Source: Setomelanomma holmii
Taxonomy: Eukaryota > Ascomycota > Dothideomycetes > Pleosporales > Phaeosphaeriaceae
Length of the DNA stretch: 64,000 bases
Assembly (NCBI GenBank): GCA_010015745.1
Contig: ML978157.1
Location: 473,713-537,712 of the forward strand
Reading direction: 5' to 3'
This document shows positions 34,360 through 45,683 of the stretch, one piece after another (within the stretch, counting starts at the first letter, position 1; every line of letters begins with the position of its first letter). Under the pieces are notes generated by a model that had not been told where the DNA came from, searched no databases, and worked only from the letters and a program-made list of their open reading frames with translations. The position numbers and the translations under genes were made by a program.

Positions 34360-34964
34360 TCAGGTAGCCACAGTTCCAGCTGTACCTACTTTCTAATTTC
34401 AGTGTACCATAGATGTTGACGACGCCGAGCAGTTGGCTGCGATTGAAGAAGAGATACCCAAGCAAGATGTTCAACAGATCACGATCAGTCCGCTGCGCAT
34501 CATTTTTGTTTTGAAGCACGTTTACGCCAAAGCTGATTTCTCTTAGTATTAGCTTACTGGGAAATACCCGTCGGCGGCTGAAGTCCGTGTTCGTCTGGCG
34601 CGCCGGTGTATGCTTGGACCTCTCAATTCGCCCACATGCCGTGGGGTTCCACGTTCCGCGCCAAGCTGTTGTGTCAACAACCTTACGAGACTGGTAGTAT
34701 CTTCCCGCCAACACACACAGAGCCCCACGGCCCCGAGCCCTGTCCCGTGCTGAGAGTAGACGTGTGCTACATTCGCGGTGCTCCCATTTGATCCACTTTG
34801 TGACCGCCCTGTCGCTAATACTTTATTCTTTACTGTTTCATTCCTCTCGTGGTCCTGCCATGTTCATCTCGCTCTAGAAGCTTACACACTCATTTTATAC
34901 ACACAGTGCCAATGCAGTCGGCCTTGAAGAAGGGAGCGCGTTTGGTTTACATATCGTCGAGTAG
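34360..34964. other. Intergenic stretch
   Basis: 605 bp between NEM1 and the STAND gene, both plus strand. A minus-strand frame of 136 codons (34714-34304) shows no motif and overlaps the end of NEM1, so it is left out. Confidence 0.5.
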
Positions 34965-37900
34965 ATGTCGGCCGAAACCGCCGACATAGGCATGGAGGAT
35001 TCTAGGTCAGTGGTCGAGACAAGCTTCGTAAATTCAGACTAACTTGCTTAGCTTGGATCGACCACTCTTTGACACAGCTATTGGAGCCATTGAGCATAAT
35101 CTACTCGAGGAACACCGAAGAGCCTTTCGTCACGTGGAAGCAACAGCACTACTAGACGAACTGCGAAGCCTTGCAACTAGCGACAATGCAAGCGAAAGGA
35201 GCCTGACTGCAAGCGCACGAAGATGCGGCCTTTTTGTGCAAGCCTTCGCACCGTACTTTAGTGTTCTCAGTCTTTGTACTCAGAGCCAGGCAGAATGGTC
35301 CGGTTGCTTCTTCGGTCTACTTCTCCTTACGTTCCAAGTATGTACAACTGGTTCGTGGACGAACTTGAGGTCTCATCGATGCACAGGCTGCGAGTGAACA
35401 TTCTCTCTTCCTGGAGAAAGTCGCCAATATTTTCGAAGCTATCACCAGCATACTACCTCCATACCACCAAATATATGCAGCATGCCAGTACCGCATGGAC
35501 AGCGCCCCGGGCGTCAACGACGACGTACAGTTGGCGACGCTCATGTCGTTTGTCTATGAGGATCTGGTCACCCTGCTTCTAGACATCTATTGTATTTTCT
35601 TTCGTGGACTATCAGGTACGTTGTGCATTTCCTTCTCGCCATCAAGTCTGGAAAGTGCAGCGCCGAGGTCGCACCTCCCAACAACACTGTTCGCGAAGCG
35701 GGGCACGCCTGATCAGTCTCATAAGAGGTCAGCGTGAATTGGATTCTCCTACGAAGGCCGGACTATCTTGTGTGCTCTTCTCTGGCAAAATCGGTCACGC
35801 CGCGCTGGCCTTCATGTGTTGGCGTCGTTCTCGTATTGTGTTTACGACGCATTGCTGCGATCGGTAGCATTGCACGGGATGGTTGACAGCTGAACGGATG
35901 GCCATGCTTAAAGTATAGCTTCGAAGTCCTCAACCGGCCAAGGACAGCACAAGATGCCTCAAATAAACCAGCAACATCCGCAGCTCCAACGCCAGTCCAG
36001 GTCGACCCCATCCACGAAGGATGCGCATCTGCGTCACATGCTGATGTCGCTCGGAGGCTGCTGGCCATGCAAATTTCCCCCCCACGGACAACTTTCCTCG
36101 GAATTTTCATTACGCAAGGCCCATGTTCATTGCTGACTGTAAGCAGGGAATAGATCGCGTCATCTGACGTTTTGGCGCCCCATAGACTCTCGCTTCGCAC
36201 AGCTGGAGACCCGGCTGAGCAAGCATAGAAAATGGTTAGTGAAGGAGACTGAAACAGAAGTTCAGGACTTCGCGGAGGTCGAGCACCAGCGAAGGAAGTA
36301 TATTCGCTTCCTGCACCGCAGGCTAGCTGACCACCACGAGACTAGCAACAGCCTCGAAGAGTATAGATTGGCGAAGCGATTGAGGCGGGTCCAGGTCGTT
36401 GAAGGATGGCTTTCGAACGACCCGCACAAGGAGCAGCCTTGTAGAAGTGTCGATGACTTCGATCAGTTGGGATCCTGCAACTGGTTCCTCGCATCAGAGA
36501 AATATCGCCTATGGAAGGAAGCAGGATTTGAACCAAATCACGCCAATGATAAGGGCGTGCTGCAGAATGACTGGCATAACCGGGTGGTCTTTTTCCAAGC
36601 GAAGCCTGGGTATGGAAAGTCAATCATTGCGCAGGCAGTCATCGATGATCTGAGAGCGGAAGCGGAGAGCCTCGACAACAGCGAACGCGACCACATCTCT
36701 TCTGTTGCTTATTACTGCTCCAAGAACGACTCCAAGACTGTACATTCTGATATTATATTCCGCCAGCTAGCACACCAGGTACTGCAGACCCACCGACATG
36801 ACCATGGGACGCTTGACGCCGTATGTCTACTTCTACGTAAGACGTCGTTCTCGGAGACAGCTTCAGCCAACCAGATTCTAGACATTCTGTCACTTCTGCT
36901 ACGACAACACCCAACCTTTCTGGTGATCGATGGGCTCGAGCGATGTCCCGATCTGGAGCACTTTCTCTCGTCTCTGGCGACATTGCTTCGGCAATCAGAT
37001 GCCAGAGCCGTCATCTTCAGTAGACCAGCCATCAGGATACCACTAGTCTACCAAGTCTGGGCCTCAGATGCTCCGCATATTGTTACCCTCGACTCTCAGC
37101 ACAATGCAAACGCGGTAGCGACTTTCTTGGCCGAAAACTTTGGCCAAATGGCCAATGAAGGCTTTTTCGGCATCGGCATAGACCGAGACTTGATCGTGCA
37201 AGTGGCGCGGCAATCCAACGGCACATTCCTCTGGGCTAGCACGCTTGTGAGGTACCTGCGGTCGCCAGCTCTTTCGCCAGATGATCGTAAATTCGTTCTT
37301 CAAAACTTCAAGCCCTTACGCAGTCTAGAAGCGCTATATGGCCATATACTCGGGACTCTTGCGCATCGTCCCGCCCACGAGAAGCGCATCATCGCCGACG
37401 GGTTCCGTTGGCTTCTATTTTCTGTGCATAAACTTTGCACATCAGCGCTCCGTACCGCTCTTGCCTCCTCGACCAATCTAGACGAGCACGAAGATTGTTT
37501 CCCAACCGACCTCCTCGAAGCTCTACCCCAGCTTACCTGCGGCCTCATTGAGGTCAACGAAGACAGCGTATGCTTTGCCCATCCTTCAGTCTGCGAATAT
37601 CTCCAGTCGATGGCTTCGCGGGGGTCAGAATTCAGTCTAAGTGACGAAAGCAGCGTCCACGCTCATCTTGCCACTCGATGTTTATCGTATCTGGCCCATG
37701 ACGTCCCAAAACGACCTCTTGGTGGGTTGTCACCACACATCCGACCCATGATCCCCACAGTACCAGTAAGCAGCAGCGCAAGCTACAGGACGAGTAAGTC
37801 AGGCGATAGCGGCTACAAGTCGCTATCTTCATCGGAAGGAGACAATGCTCTTCCTCATCCGGCTATCAATTCGCACCACGCCAATGCGAGCACTACGAGC

Positions 37901-38374
37901 ATACGAACGATTTCTTTCGACACAAATCTACCGTTTCTGAGATACGCCAGTTTGTGCTGGCCAATTCATCTCAGCCGTGCGCTAGCACCAGCGCATGATC
38001 CATACGTTATACCAACACCAGGACCGTTCAGCTCTGTACCTTATCTTCCTGCGCTATCTGCCTTCCTCCAGTCCCGACTCGCAGTTACGGCATGGGTAGA
38101 AGCCTCCCTTCGATACAGCCTGCCGCCGACATTGACACGGCTGATCGGCCCTCTGTCTGACCTCGAGGGAGAGATACCGCCTGCCACAATAGAGGGCCAG
38201 GGGTTGAGATTGGTCACCAAAGAGCTCAAGGTCTTGAGTGAGAGGCTTGTTGAGCTCAAGAGAGAATTTGCAACGAGTTTGAGGGAGAACCCGAGTTTGG
38301 TCTGGCAGATGGCAGGCACGGTGGGAGAGGACTTTTGGCCGATATGGGACGGCAGCATGGGCATGGTAAGATGA
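34965..38374 (+). CDS. STAND-type NTPase (NACHT-like) with DUF7708-like N-terminal domain
   Basis: Predicted 927 residues from exons 34965-35005, 35052-35337, 35387-35615 and 36147-38374. Introns 1 and 2 are standard (46 and 49 nt). The third interval is 531 nt and its splicing is uncertain. Residues ~15-215 resemble the helical DUF7708 domain (FAPYFSVLSLCTQSQAEWSG, then LTFWRPIDSRFAQLETRLSK). The NTPase domain follows: P-loop AKPGYGKS at ~337-344, Walker B FLVIDGLERC near 456, RAVIFSRP, then a winged-helix-like part ending in FAHPSVCEYL. I see no ankyrin or WD repeats in the C-terminal ~300 residues. Fungal STAND proteins act as NLR-like switches in nonself recognition and regulated death. 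That role is inferred from the architecture. Confidence 0.8.
35616..36146 (+). other. Oversized intron or unresolved insert in the STAND gene
   Basis: GTACGT at 35616 and AAGCAG ending at 36146 give a phase-correct join (GLSG to NRSRHLTFWRPIDSRF). The 531-nt length is about ten times the local norm. Inside, one frame stays open for over 70 codons upstream of 36138. A competing textbook intron sits at 36139-36185 (GTAAGC, CTGAC, ATAG, 47 nt). Either an extra exon exists or a sequence has inserted here. Confidence 0.5.
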
Positions 38375-39366
38375 AGCGATGGGAATGACAACAGACTCGG
38401 TCTGCATTGTCCATGCTACATCAGCATACTCGTTTTTCTATCTCCACCCGGCGTTGTGGAGGGGTAGCATCTGAACGGCGTATGCGGCGTGTATTCCAAA
38501 ACCATAGATTTCGCACAGCATCACCACAATTACAGCAAACATCACACAAATCAATTCTCCAAATCTAATTCTCAAAAACAAACATCACGTCTTTTTCACC
38601 CACCTTGACGCTATCCCAATCTTACCCCCAAATCCACGCACAGACACTATCGTGGACTGCAAGCTGCCGTAGGCGCACGCACAACTAATCGCGCATACAC
38701 ATCCCCGCACGTGCTTCCAACCTAACCAACACATGATTGGTCGCCCCTCTGCACCTCCACGTATGAAGCATCGTGTCGCGCACGCTATTGGCTCAAGCCT
38801 GTGCCCTTTTTGCCCCTCGAGCCCGCTGGTTTCGATGGTGCAGAAGACAAACTGCTGTTAAAGGAAGGTTGAGGGTCACGATGCATGTGTGGTGTGCTGC
38901 GCGATGCCTGGGACGTGCATCGCGGGAGGGTATACAGGCCGTCGGCTTTGGGGCTGGAAGCTCAGGGCGCGGGGATTGTGATTGAGGGTTGGCTTTCGGA
39001 GGGATTTGGGATGGGGTTTAGTGTGTGGAAGGTGGAACGTATTCTGGGGGTGTTCTAGCGGCGATTGCAGATCTTGCAATCTACTGGTGGGCGGGGTGTG
39101 CGGATGGTGTTGACATACGAAACTGGTCAATGGCATACTGATATGCGTTTAGAACCAATGAATTCGTTGCGTCTCTGCGTAGAGTATGGCAAACGCCATT
39201 GACGAGTGTGGAAGCAGCGTTTGCTAGCCGTTGACTTGTCTGGGACGTTGTGGTCGTTATCAGGCATTACGTATCGGTCGTGCGGCCGAGGATATATACA
39301 CGCCAAGATCATCATCATCATCGCAGACACGACAGTCGTAAATTCGAAGAAGCTGTTTGGTGTAAG
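38375..39366. other. Intergenic stretch, 1.0 kb
   Basis: Between the STAND gene and the SDR-deacetylase gene (both plus). It contains ATTGG/CCAAT-like motifs near 38735 and 38788. No supported gene. Confidence 0.5.
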
Positions 39367-41510
39367 ATGTCTTTTCTTGAGCTCGAGGGCTTGCATGTGT
39401 TCGTTACCGGTGCCGCGGGCGGGATCGGCAGCGCAATAGTGGAAGAGTTCTTAGGTACGCAGGTCGAGAGGACGTGTCTTCAAAAATAAAGCCCTTGCTC
39501 CTAGTATTGAAACATCGAGGTCCAGGAACACTGAGAAGGCAAATGCATGCTCTTCCAATGCCAAGCGACCCTCATTGACCCAGATCTCGACGGTGAACAT
39601 TGACTGACATCTTTCAGCGCAGGGCTGCAAAGTCACTGCACACGACCTTCGTCCAAACCCACTTGCGAAGAGCGAGAATTCAAACCTCTATTGCATAGAA
39701 GGCGACATGAACGATGAGTTTTCCATCGCAAATTCGTTCTCGCAAGCAATCGAGCACCACAAACGTCCTGTCAATATCCTATGCGCCAATGCCGGTATCA
39801 CGGACGAATCGAACAGTGTGTAAACCAAGATATCAATGAAACAGACACTGACCTGGTGCAGGCTACCCAATCTGGGACATGCCCACAGAACTATGGGATC
39901 GCACTTATGCTGTGAACGTGCGTGGAACCTACTTGACGATTAAGCATTTCTTGAAGAGCGTCGAGTCAGCGCAGAAAGATTCAGATGCGGAGCTGCCGAA
40001 TGTCAGCGTTGTGGTCACTGGCTCGGAATGTGGAGTCTTCGGCCAAGCAGGACACGTTGAGTATGCATCCGGCAAGGCAGGATTGCAGTATGGGGTCGTT
40101 CGAACTGTGAAGAATGAGATTGTAAGGCTGAATGGGAAAGCTCGAATCAATGCTGTGGCGCCGGGTTGGGTCGACACGAAATTGATCGAGGGTCGTCTGA
40201 ATGATCCGAAGGAGATGTGGAGGGAGGCTGAGGCGACGTGCGTGAATCTTTGATCCTCCTCGTGTCGAAAGCTAACACATAACAGCGTACCACTAAGAAA
40301 GATTGCGCAGCCAACTGATGTCGCGAGAGCAGCTGCCTTCCTGGCATCGCATCGCGCAGCTGGTCACATCTCTGGCCAGTGTATATCAGTGGACGGCGGC
40401 ATGGAAGGTCGAATCGTCTGGTCGGAGGAGGAGGTGCAGAAATCCCAAGCAACTACGACTGAAGTGGCCACGCCTGGAGTCGAGGGCATAAATGAGGTGT
40501 TCGGCACTTCCACACAAGGTGTCCAGATATCCAGTAGACCTGCGACAGCGAATGAGCCTAGTTTGGCTGCAGCAATCTCCTCGAAAAAACCGAAGATCAA
40601 GATTCTGCTCTCTGTCGACTTCGACGCTGTCAGTGGCTGGCTGGGCACTGGCCAACATCCGGACAATAACCTTGCAGACTATAGCAGTGGCTTCTTTGCT
40701 GGCCAAGTTGGAGTCCCTCGGCTTTTGAAGTTATTCAAGAAGCTAAGAATTCAAGACAAGGTCACCTGGTTCATCCCAGGCCACTCGGCGGAGAGTTTCC
40801 CAACCGAGTTCCGGGACATAGTGGACAGCGGGGCAGAGATTGGACTGCATGGCTATTGCCACGAAGGCGCACCTCAGCTCACTGAAACCCAGGAAAGAGA
40901 CGTCTTGGAACACTGCATAGCACTGTACCAAGATTTGCTGGGAAAGCGCCCACTGGGATATCGTGCACCACTTTATCAACTGCGCGAGAGCACCGTGGCC
41001 CTGCTCGAGAAGTACTCCTTCCTCTATGACTCCTCCCTCAGTCATCATGATAGCAAGCCCTATCATATCCCAAGTCTCCCACCACTCAAACCGCCAATAT
41101 ATGAGCCAGACGTTTCTGCGAAGGAGTGGATGCAACCTATTCCCAAACCCAATGCTCCGACTTCAAAAAGTCTAGTCGAGATCCCAGCCAATTGGTACGC
41201 TGAGGACATGACGCCCCTACAGTTCTGGCCCCATACTCCGAACTCTCAAGGCTATGTCGATGTCCGCGTGATCGAGAATATGTGGAAAGACAAGTTCGAA
41301 TGGATCAGGAGCGAGGTGGACGATATGAATGACCAAGATGTGATGGTCTTCCCGCTCGTGCTGCATCCTGATACAAGTGGCATGGCCCACGTGATAGGTA
41401 TGATAGAAAGAGTGGTGAAGTGGCTACATGGTTGGGGAGACGAGGTCGAGTTTGTAACATATGAGACGGCGGCAAGAGAGTGGAAAGAAAAGAATCCTGT
41501 AGAAGCATAG
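39367..41510 (+). CDS. Short-chain dehydrogenase fused to NodB-type polysaccharide deacetylase
   Basis: Predicted 628 residues from exons 39367-39454, 39618-39815, 39862-40237 and 40286-41510 (introns 163, 46 and 48 nt). Residues 1-~262 are a classical SDR: TGAAGGIG for NAD(P) binding, CANAG, the catalytic serine in VVVTGSECG, YASGK, and the C-terminal ISGQCISVDGG. A linker of ~55 residues follows. Residues ~318-628 are a NodB/PuuE-like deacetylase with KILLSVDFDAVSGWLGTG, TWFIPGHSAESF, IGLHGYCHEG, GYRAPLYQLRE and LHPDTSGMAHVIGMIERV. The last exon runs through the SDR end and the whole deacetylase without a stop, so both are one polypeptide. PuuE-like members hydrolyse ureide-type substrates and others act on N-acetyl sugars; the substrate here is unknown. 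Confidence 0.85.
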
Positions 41511-42407
41511 TGCGATGGACGTGTGTCAAATCAGGAATATGGCCATCACAACGGGGAAGAGAACCAAGGCGATACACCTGCATCATGCTGATCGTGCCAT
41601 ATATCTGCCCTGAGACATAACAAAACCCCAAAGTACAGACGGCATGAATCATACGCGCCCCACTGATGGCCGTGTGCTCTATTACTCTACTCCTCCCGAA
41701 GAAGTGGATTTCTCAGCGGAAATCATCAGGTCCCATATTTGCTCTCCGAATCATCCGATCGATCTTGTCTCTACAAGCGCTCTACGAAAGTACTCGAAGC
41801 GATGTGTTAGGATTGCTCGGTGGATGCGATATGTCGTATGCGGCGGGCCGATTCTGAACGTCACTATGTCATCTTCGCGGGCGAGGGTGCTATGGCCATA
41901 TTAGCGCGTGAGTCAATACTAATCAATTTTGTCGTACCTGACACGCGGTGGGACAGATGTCGTTTTTTTCTGTGCTGTGGTGTCTGGGTCTGCCGGGGTC
42001 CCGGCAATGACGGAAGCGTTGAAGCTCGTCTTGAACAGTGCCGGTGCAAGACTTCATTGGGTTCGAGACCGAGATCGCATAAAGGTGCGCAGGCCAAGTA
42101 TTCTGTGTCGCTAAAAGTGCTCCCGGAGTGAAACCCCTTCACCTGCCCCACTTAAGTATCCAAACACGAGCACAGACGATTGCTTCATAGCTGAATGACA
42201 ATTCCTCAGATGATACTAGATTTTCAATAAGTTTGATGGCAGTTCTATCGCTCTCTTCGACGTGTCAGCATTTGTTGCCTGAGACTTGCTGTCGGTCAAC
42301 AATCTCGAATCCAATTGCAGTTCTGCTCGCCTACGCTAGGCCTCGTCCCTTAATAGAATCGACGTCCGCTTCATGAGAGACATTATGAGAGACCTCTGAT
42401 TTATCTC
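41511..42407. other. Convergent intergenic stretch, 0.9 kb
   Basis: Between the SDR-deacetylase gene (plus) and the ammonium transporter gene (minus). Short plus-strand frames at 41644-42114 show no family, start codon context or splice logic that I can defend. Confidence 0.5.
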
Positions 42408-44005
42408 TCAATCCAAATGAAGCTCGCCCTCGCGGTCCGCGTACGGATAGTACTTCTGTGTCTCAGTCCATAATGTTTCCTCGTCCAATTGACTTGCATC
42501 GAGGCCAGCTATGATGTCCCTGTGAAGTGTCAGTAAGCCCATATGAACTTCGATCGCAAACTTACTTGTCCTCCGCGAGCACCTCAAATCCGGGTACGCA
42601 GTCAATGAGCGCATATATCACGTAGCTACCGATAAATGACCAGAGAAACCCAACAGACGCCTCGACAATTTGCACACCCAGCTGTCGCACGTTGCCATCG
42701 AATAAGACGCCTCCCGGAATCTCCGTGACCCCGTCATATCCCGCTACCTCTTTTCTTGCGAAGCAACCCGTGGCTATAGTAGCCAAGATGCCACCAAGAC
42801 AATGCGTCGCAAATGTGTCGCCGTGGTCGACCCAGCGCCATCGCCTCGAAAAGTCTGTGAACTTGATTCGCAGCGCTTGTCGGCAGACTATTGCGCCCAA
42901 TATGCCAAAGAAGAACGAGGTAGGCAAGTCAATAAACCCAGCAGACGGCGTGATCATGATAAGTCCCGAGATCGCGCCCATGAAGCAAGAGTCAAAGCTC
43001 CACCGTCCGACTTCCGCGTAGGTGTACAACATCCAGGTAAGTGCTCCGCTCGCTGCGCAAAGGTTGGTAACGCATAGAGCCATGATGGACTTGAAATTGA
43101 AAGCAAGAGTCGTGCCAGCATCAAAAGCGAGCCAGGAGCCCCAAATACTGATCATCGCAAGAAGTTGGCATAAGGAGTTGACCGGCCGGTGTATCACGAG
43201 ATGGGATGGTGTCCGCGTCGCTGACTTGCGCGATCGGAACAGCGGATATGATAGGTAGACTGACATAGCCGTGGCGGTGGCACCAGAATTAATGTGAACA
43301 GGTGTTCCTCCTGCAAAATCGAGAACACCAAGGTCCATGAGAAAGCCTCCGCCCCACACCATATGCGCCAATGGATTATAGACGAAGGTGGACCACAGCT
43401 GAGCGGATCAAGTTAGCCCTCATATGCAGGGCATAAGGTGTAGGAACTCACAAAGATGAAAGGAATTAATGGCAACAACCGTCCCCGCTCGCAAGCACCG
43501 CCGACAGCAATGGCGCATACAGTCGCTTGGAACACCAACTGGAAGAAGCTGAACAGTACGGCGGGAATAGTGCCTACAGGCTCAGCAAGCACATCCTTGT
43601 GGAAGGCATACTTGAAGTCGCCGAATATGGCACCTCCTTCGCTGTAAGTCAAGGTATAGCCAATCAAGAACCATTGAATGGAGCACACGATGACGGCCAG
43701 GATAGCCGGCATGATAGCAGCCAGGGAGTTGGAGCGTGTCGTGTATCCAGAGTAAGCGATGCCAACCGCGGGGATGATTCCCCAACCTTCTTACGGTCAG
43801 ATCATGGTTTCAGGCCCATAGTATGAATGCCTGATTTTGTGATGTGAGAAACATACAGAAGACGGAACACTGCCAGATGTGAAGATACGAAGTCAGTGTA
43901 TGTCTCACATCCACTCCGTACACCAACACTTACGACAAGCACGAAGAGGGTATCTGTACGATCACAAGCCTCCCATGCCTTCAAGACATCGGTTGGAAGC
44001 CCCAT
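42408..44005 (-). CDS. Ammonium transporter (Amt/Mep family)
   Basis: 454 residues from five exons: 44005-43934, 43869-43857, 43786-43452, 43398-42566 and 42519-42408. The second exon is only 13 nt; it and its flanking introns (64 and 70 nt) are needed to give LFVLVCSVFCWGIIPAVGIA YSG in phase. Family signatures: IQWFLIGYTLTYSEGG, MVWGGGFLMDLGVLDFAGG, VHINSG with the first pore histidine, SWLAFDAG, SGLIMITPSAGFI, and THCLGGILATIATG with the second histidine. It moves ammonium across the plasma membrane. It lacks the usual TM1 sequence of Mep1-3, so it is a divergent paralogue. Two GATA sites lie upstream. Confidence 0.88.
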
Positions 44006-44564
44006 GATGGCCGTCTGAAGGCAGAAACGAAAAAGAACGCGTCTCTGATCAGGTCTCAAATGTCGAAGTCAGGGGACTGTGGTCAGAGTTGGAAGAAGTA
44101 GAGTGAAGCCTGCTCATGTCGCGCAGGTACGCGTCCCTTCTTGGTCGGCCGAACGCATGCAGGCATTGGGACTCCGCTCCTCTCTGGGCATGCCTAGCTT
44201 TGAGGCGTCTGATACGCATCACGTTTGCTGGAATTGGCATGGGGTTATCAAATGAAGGTTAGTGAATGCAGGCTAGCAGCGCTCATAAGATAAGGATGTT
44301 ACTCCAAGCCCAGGTGGCGGAAGGGTAGCTGGGAAGAGTGCGGCAGGTTCATGACACGTGGGACATTGTACGTTGTACATTGTAGTTCGCATAGTCGTAT
44401 CGAAAACCTTTTCATACGGAGTATCAGTGATCTGTGCTAGTTGAATGAATGCTTCGGTACCAACGGTTTCCTAGCCCCTCGGCTATTCTTACCCCACAAC
44501 CCCACGCCAATCAATTGGCCTTTCGCAATGAGATTCACGGTACATCACCAACGACACCACCGCC
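44006..44564. other. Divergent region between ammonium transporter and methyltransferase genes
   Basis: 559 bp between two opposite start codons. Besides the GATA sites it has a CCAAT (44507-44511) next to an ATTGG (44514-44518), about 50 bp before the methyltransferase start. Confidence 0.45.
44245..44293 (-). promoter_or_regulatory. Two HGATAR sites upstream of the ammonium transporter
   Basis: TTATCA at 44245-44250 (TGATAA on the minus strand) and AGATAA at 44288-44293 match the binding site of AreA/Nit2 GATA factors. These factors activate fungal ammonium permease genes under nitrogen limitation. They lie 240-290 bp upstream of the ammonium transporter start and within the divergent region shared with the methyltransferase gene. 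Regulation is inferred. Confidence 0.4.
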
Positions 44565-45458
44565 ATGTCGGATAGTGAAGAGAACGATGTGTTCGGGGTG
44601 AGTCAGGACCTTGTTCCACCTGCTCCGATCAAAGCAGCAGGGATCACGGAGATCGATTTCGATGGCCTACTCTCGCCGCCACTCAAGCTGCACGAGGATC
44701 TGAAGAACGGATGCGGCGGACAACTGTGGCCAGCGGGCATGGTCTTGAGCAAGTACATGCTCAGGAATCACGCGCAAAGTCTCGTCGGGAAGGATATGTA
44801 GGCGGTGTATTCGTGGTTGCGAACACGATGCTCACTCTTCATAGCGTTGAGTTGGGCGCAGGAGGCGGCCTTGTTGGGTACCGTAGGTTTCGCTGGCCTT
44901 AATAGTCCAGAGAGCTAACTTTTGTGAAGCCTCGCATTATCGCTGGGATGTAAGACCGATTGTGCATTACATATTACCGACCAGGAACCGATGTTCGATC
45001 TCATGTAAGTTGTCCATGTACCAAATGGATGTGAGACATACACTGACTTCGTACCTCCAGGAAGCGCAATATCATCCTTAATGGCCTGGACTCGCGCGTG
45101 ACAGCTTCGGTATACGACTGGGGTGAAACAACACCATCGCAGCTGCCCAAACATCCTGATGTCATTCTTGCCGCGGACTGCGTGTACTTCGAGCCTGCCT
45201 TCCCGTTGCTTCAGCAGACGTTGAAAGACCTGATTGGAGATAACACGACATGTTACTTCTGCTTCAAGAAGCGAAGGAGGGCCGATCTGCAGTTCATGAA
45301 GGTAGTGAGGAAGTTGTTTGACGTGCGACAAGTGGACAACGACCCTGATAAAGAGATCTATTCCCGAGAGAGTCTGTTTCTGTATGTATTCAGTTGTCCT
45401 GACTTGGGCTTTGCTAAATGTGTGCAGGTATTGTATTACGAAGAAGATATCACCATAA
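44565..45458 (+). CDS. EFM6: Protein-lysine N-methyltransferase, Efm6/METTL21 type
   Basis: 230 residues from five exons: 44565-44797, 44845-44877, 44930-45004, 45061-45381 and 45428-45458, with introns of 46-56 nt, all phase-consistent. Exon 2 has 33 nt. The class I SAM fold is clear: CGGQLWPAGMVLSKYM before motif I, VELGAGGGLVGLALSLGCK, then ITDQEPMFDLMKRNIILNGL, YDWGE and DVILAADCVYFEPAFPLLQQ, then CYFCFKKRRRAD. The order matches family 16 methyltransferases such as yeast Efm6, which methylates translation elongation factor 1A. The last exon adds YCITKKISP; without it the frame reads past the usual end. Confidence 0.88.
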
Positions 45459-45683
45459 ATGACATCAGCATGTTCGTGATTGCTTGAAAGGTGGACCTTG
45501 GTTTGGCTGTGCTGCGCATCCCAACACCTGTTCTTAGCGCCACCGCGAACTACGGTAGCCCGAGAGCTTAGAGTTCATGCGTAGATTCGAATGCTTAAGA
45601 GTGCCCGTCTATATTCGAATGATCTCGCATTCGATCGAAGTTGACCAGCAAGTCGCTGAAGCTAGACACAGTCTATCTTCGAG

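Noticed and set aside
41644..42131. Short plus-strand frames after the SDR-deacetylase gene
   Set aside because: Three overlapping frames, none with a domain, a splice model or conserved-looking motifs.
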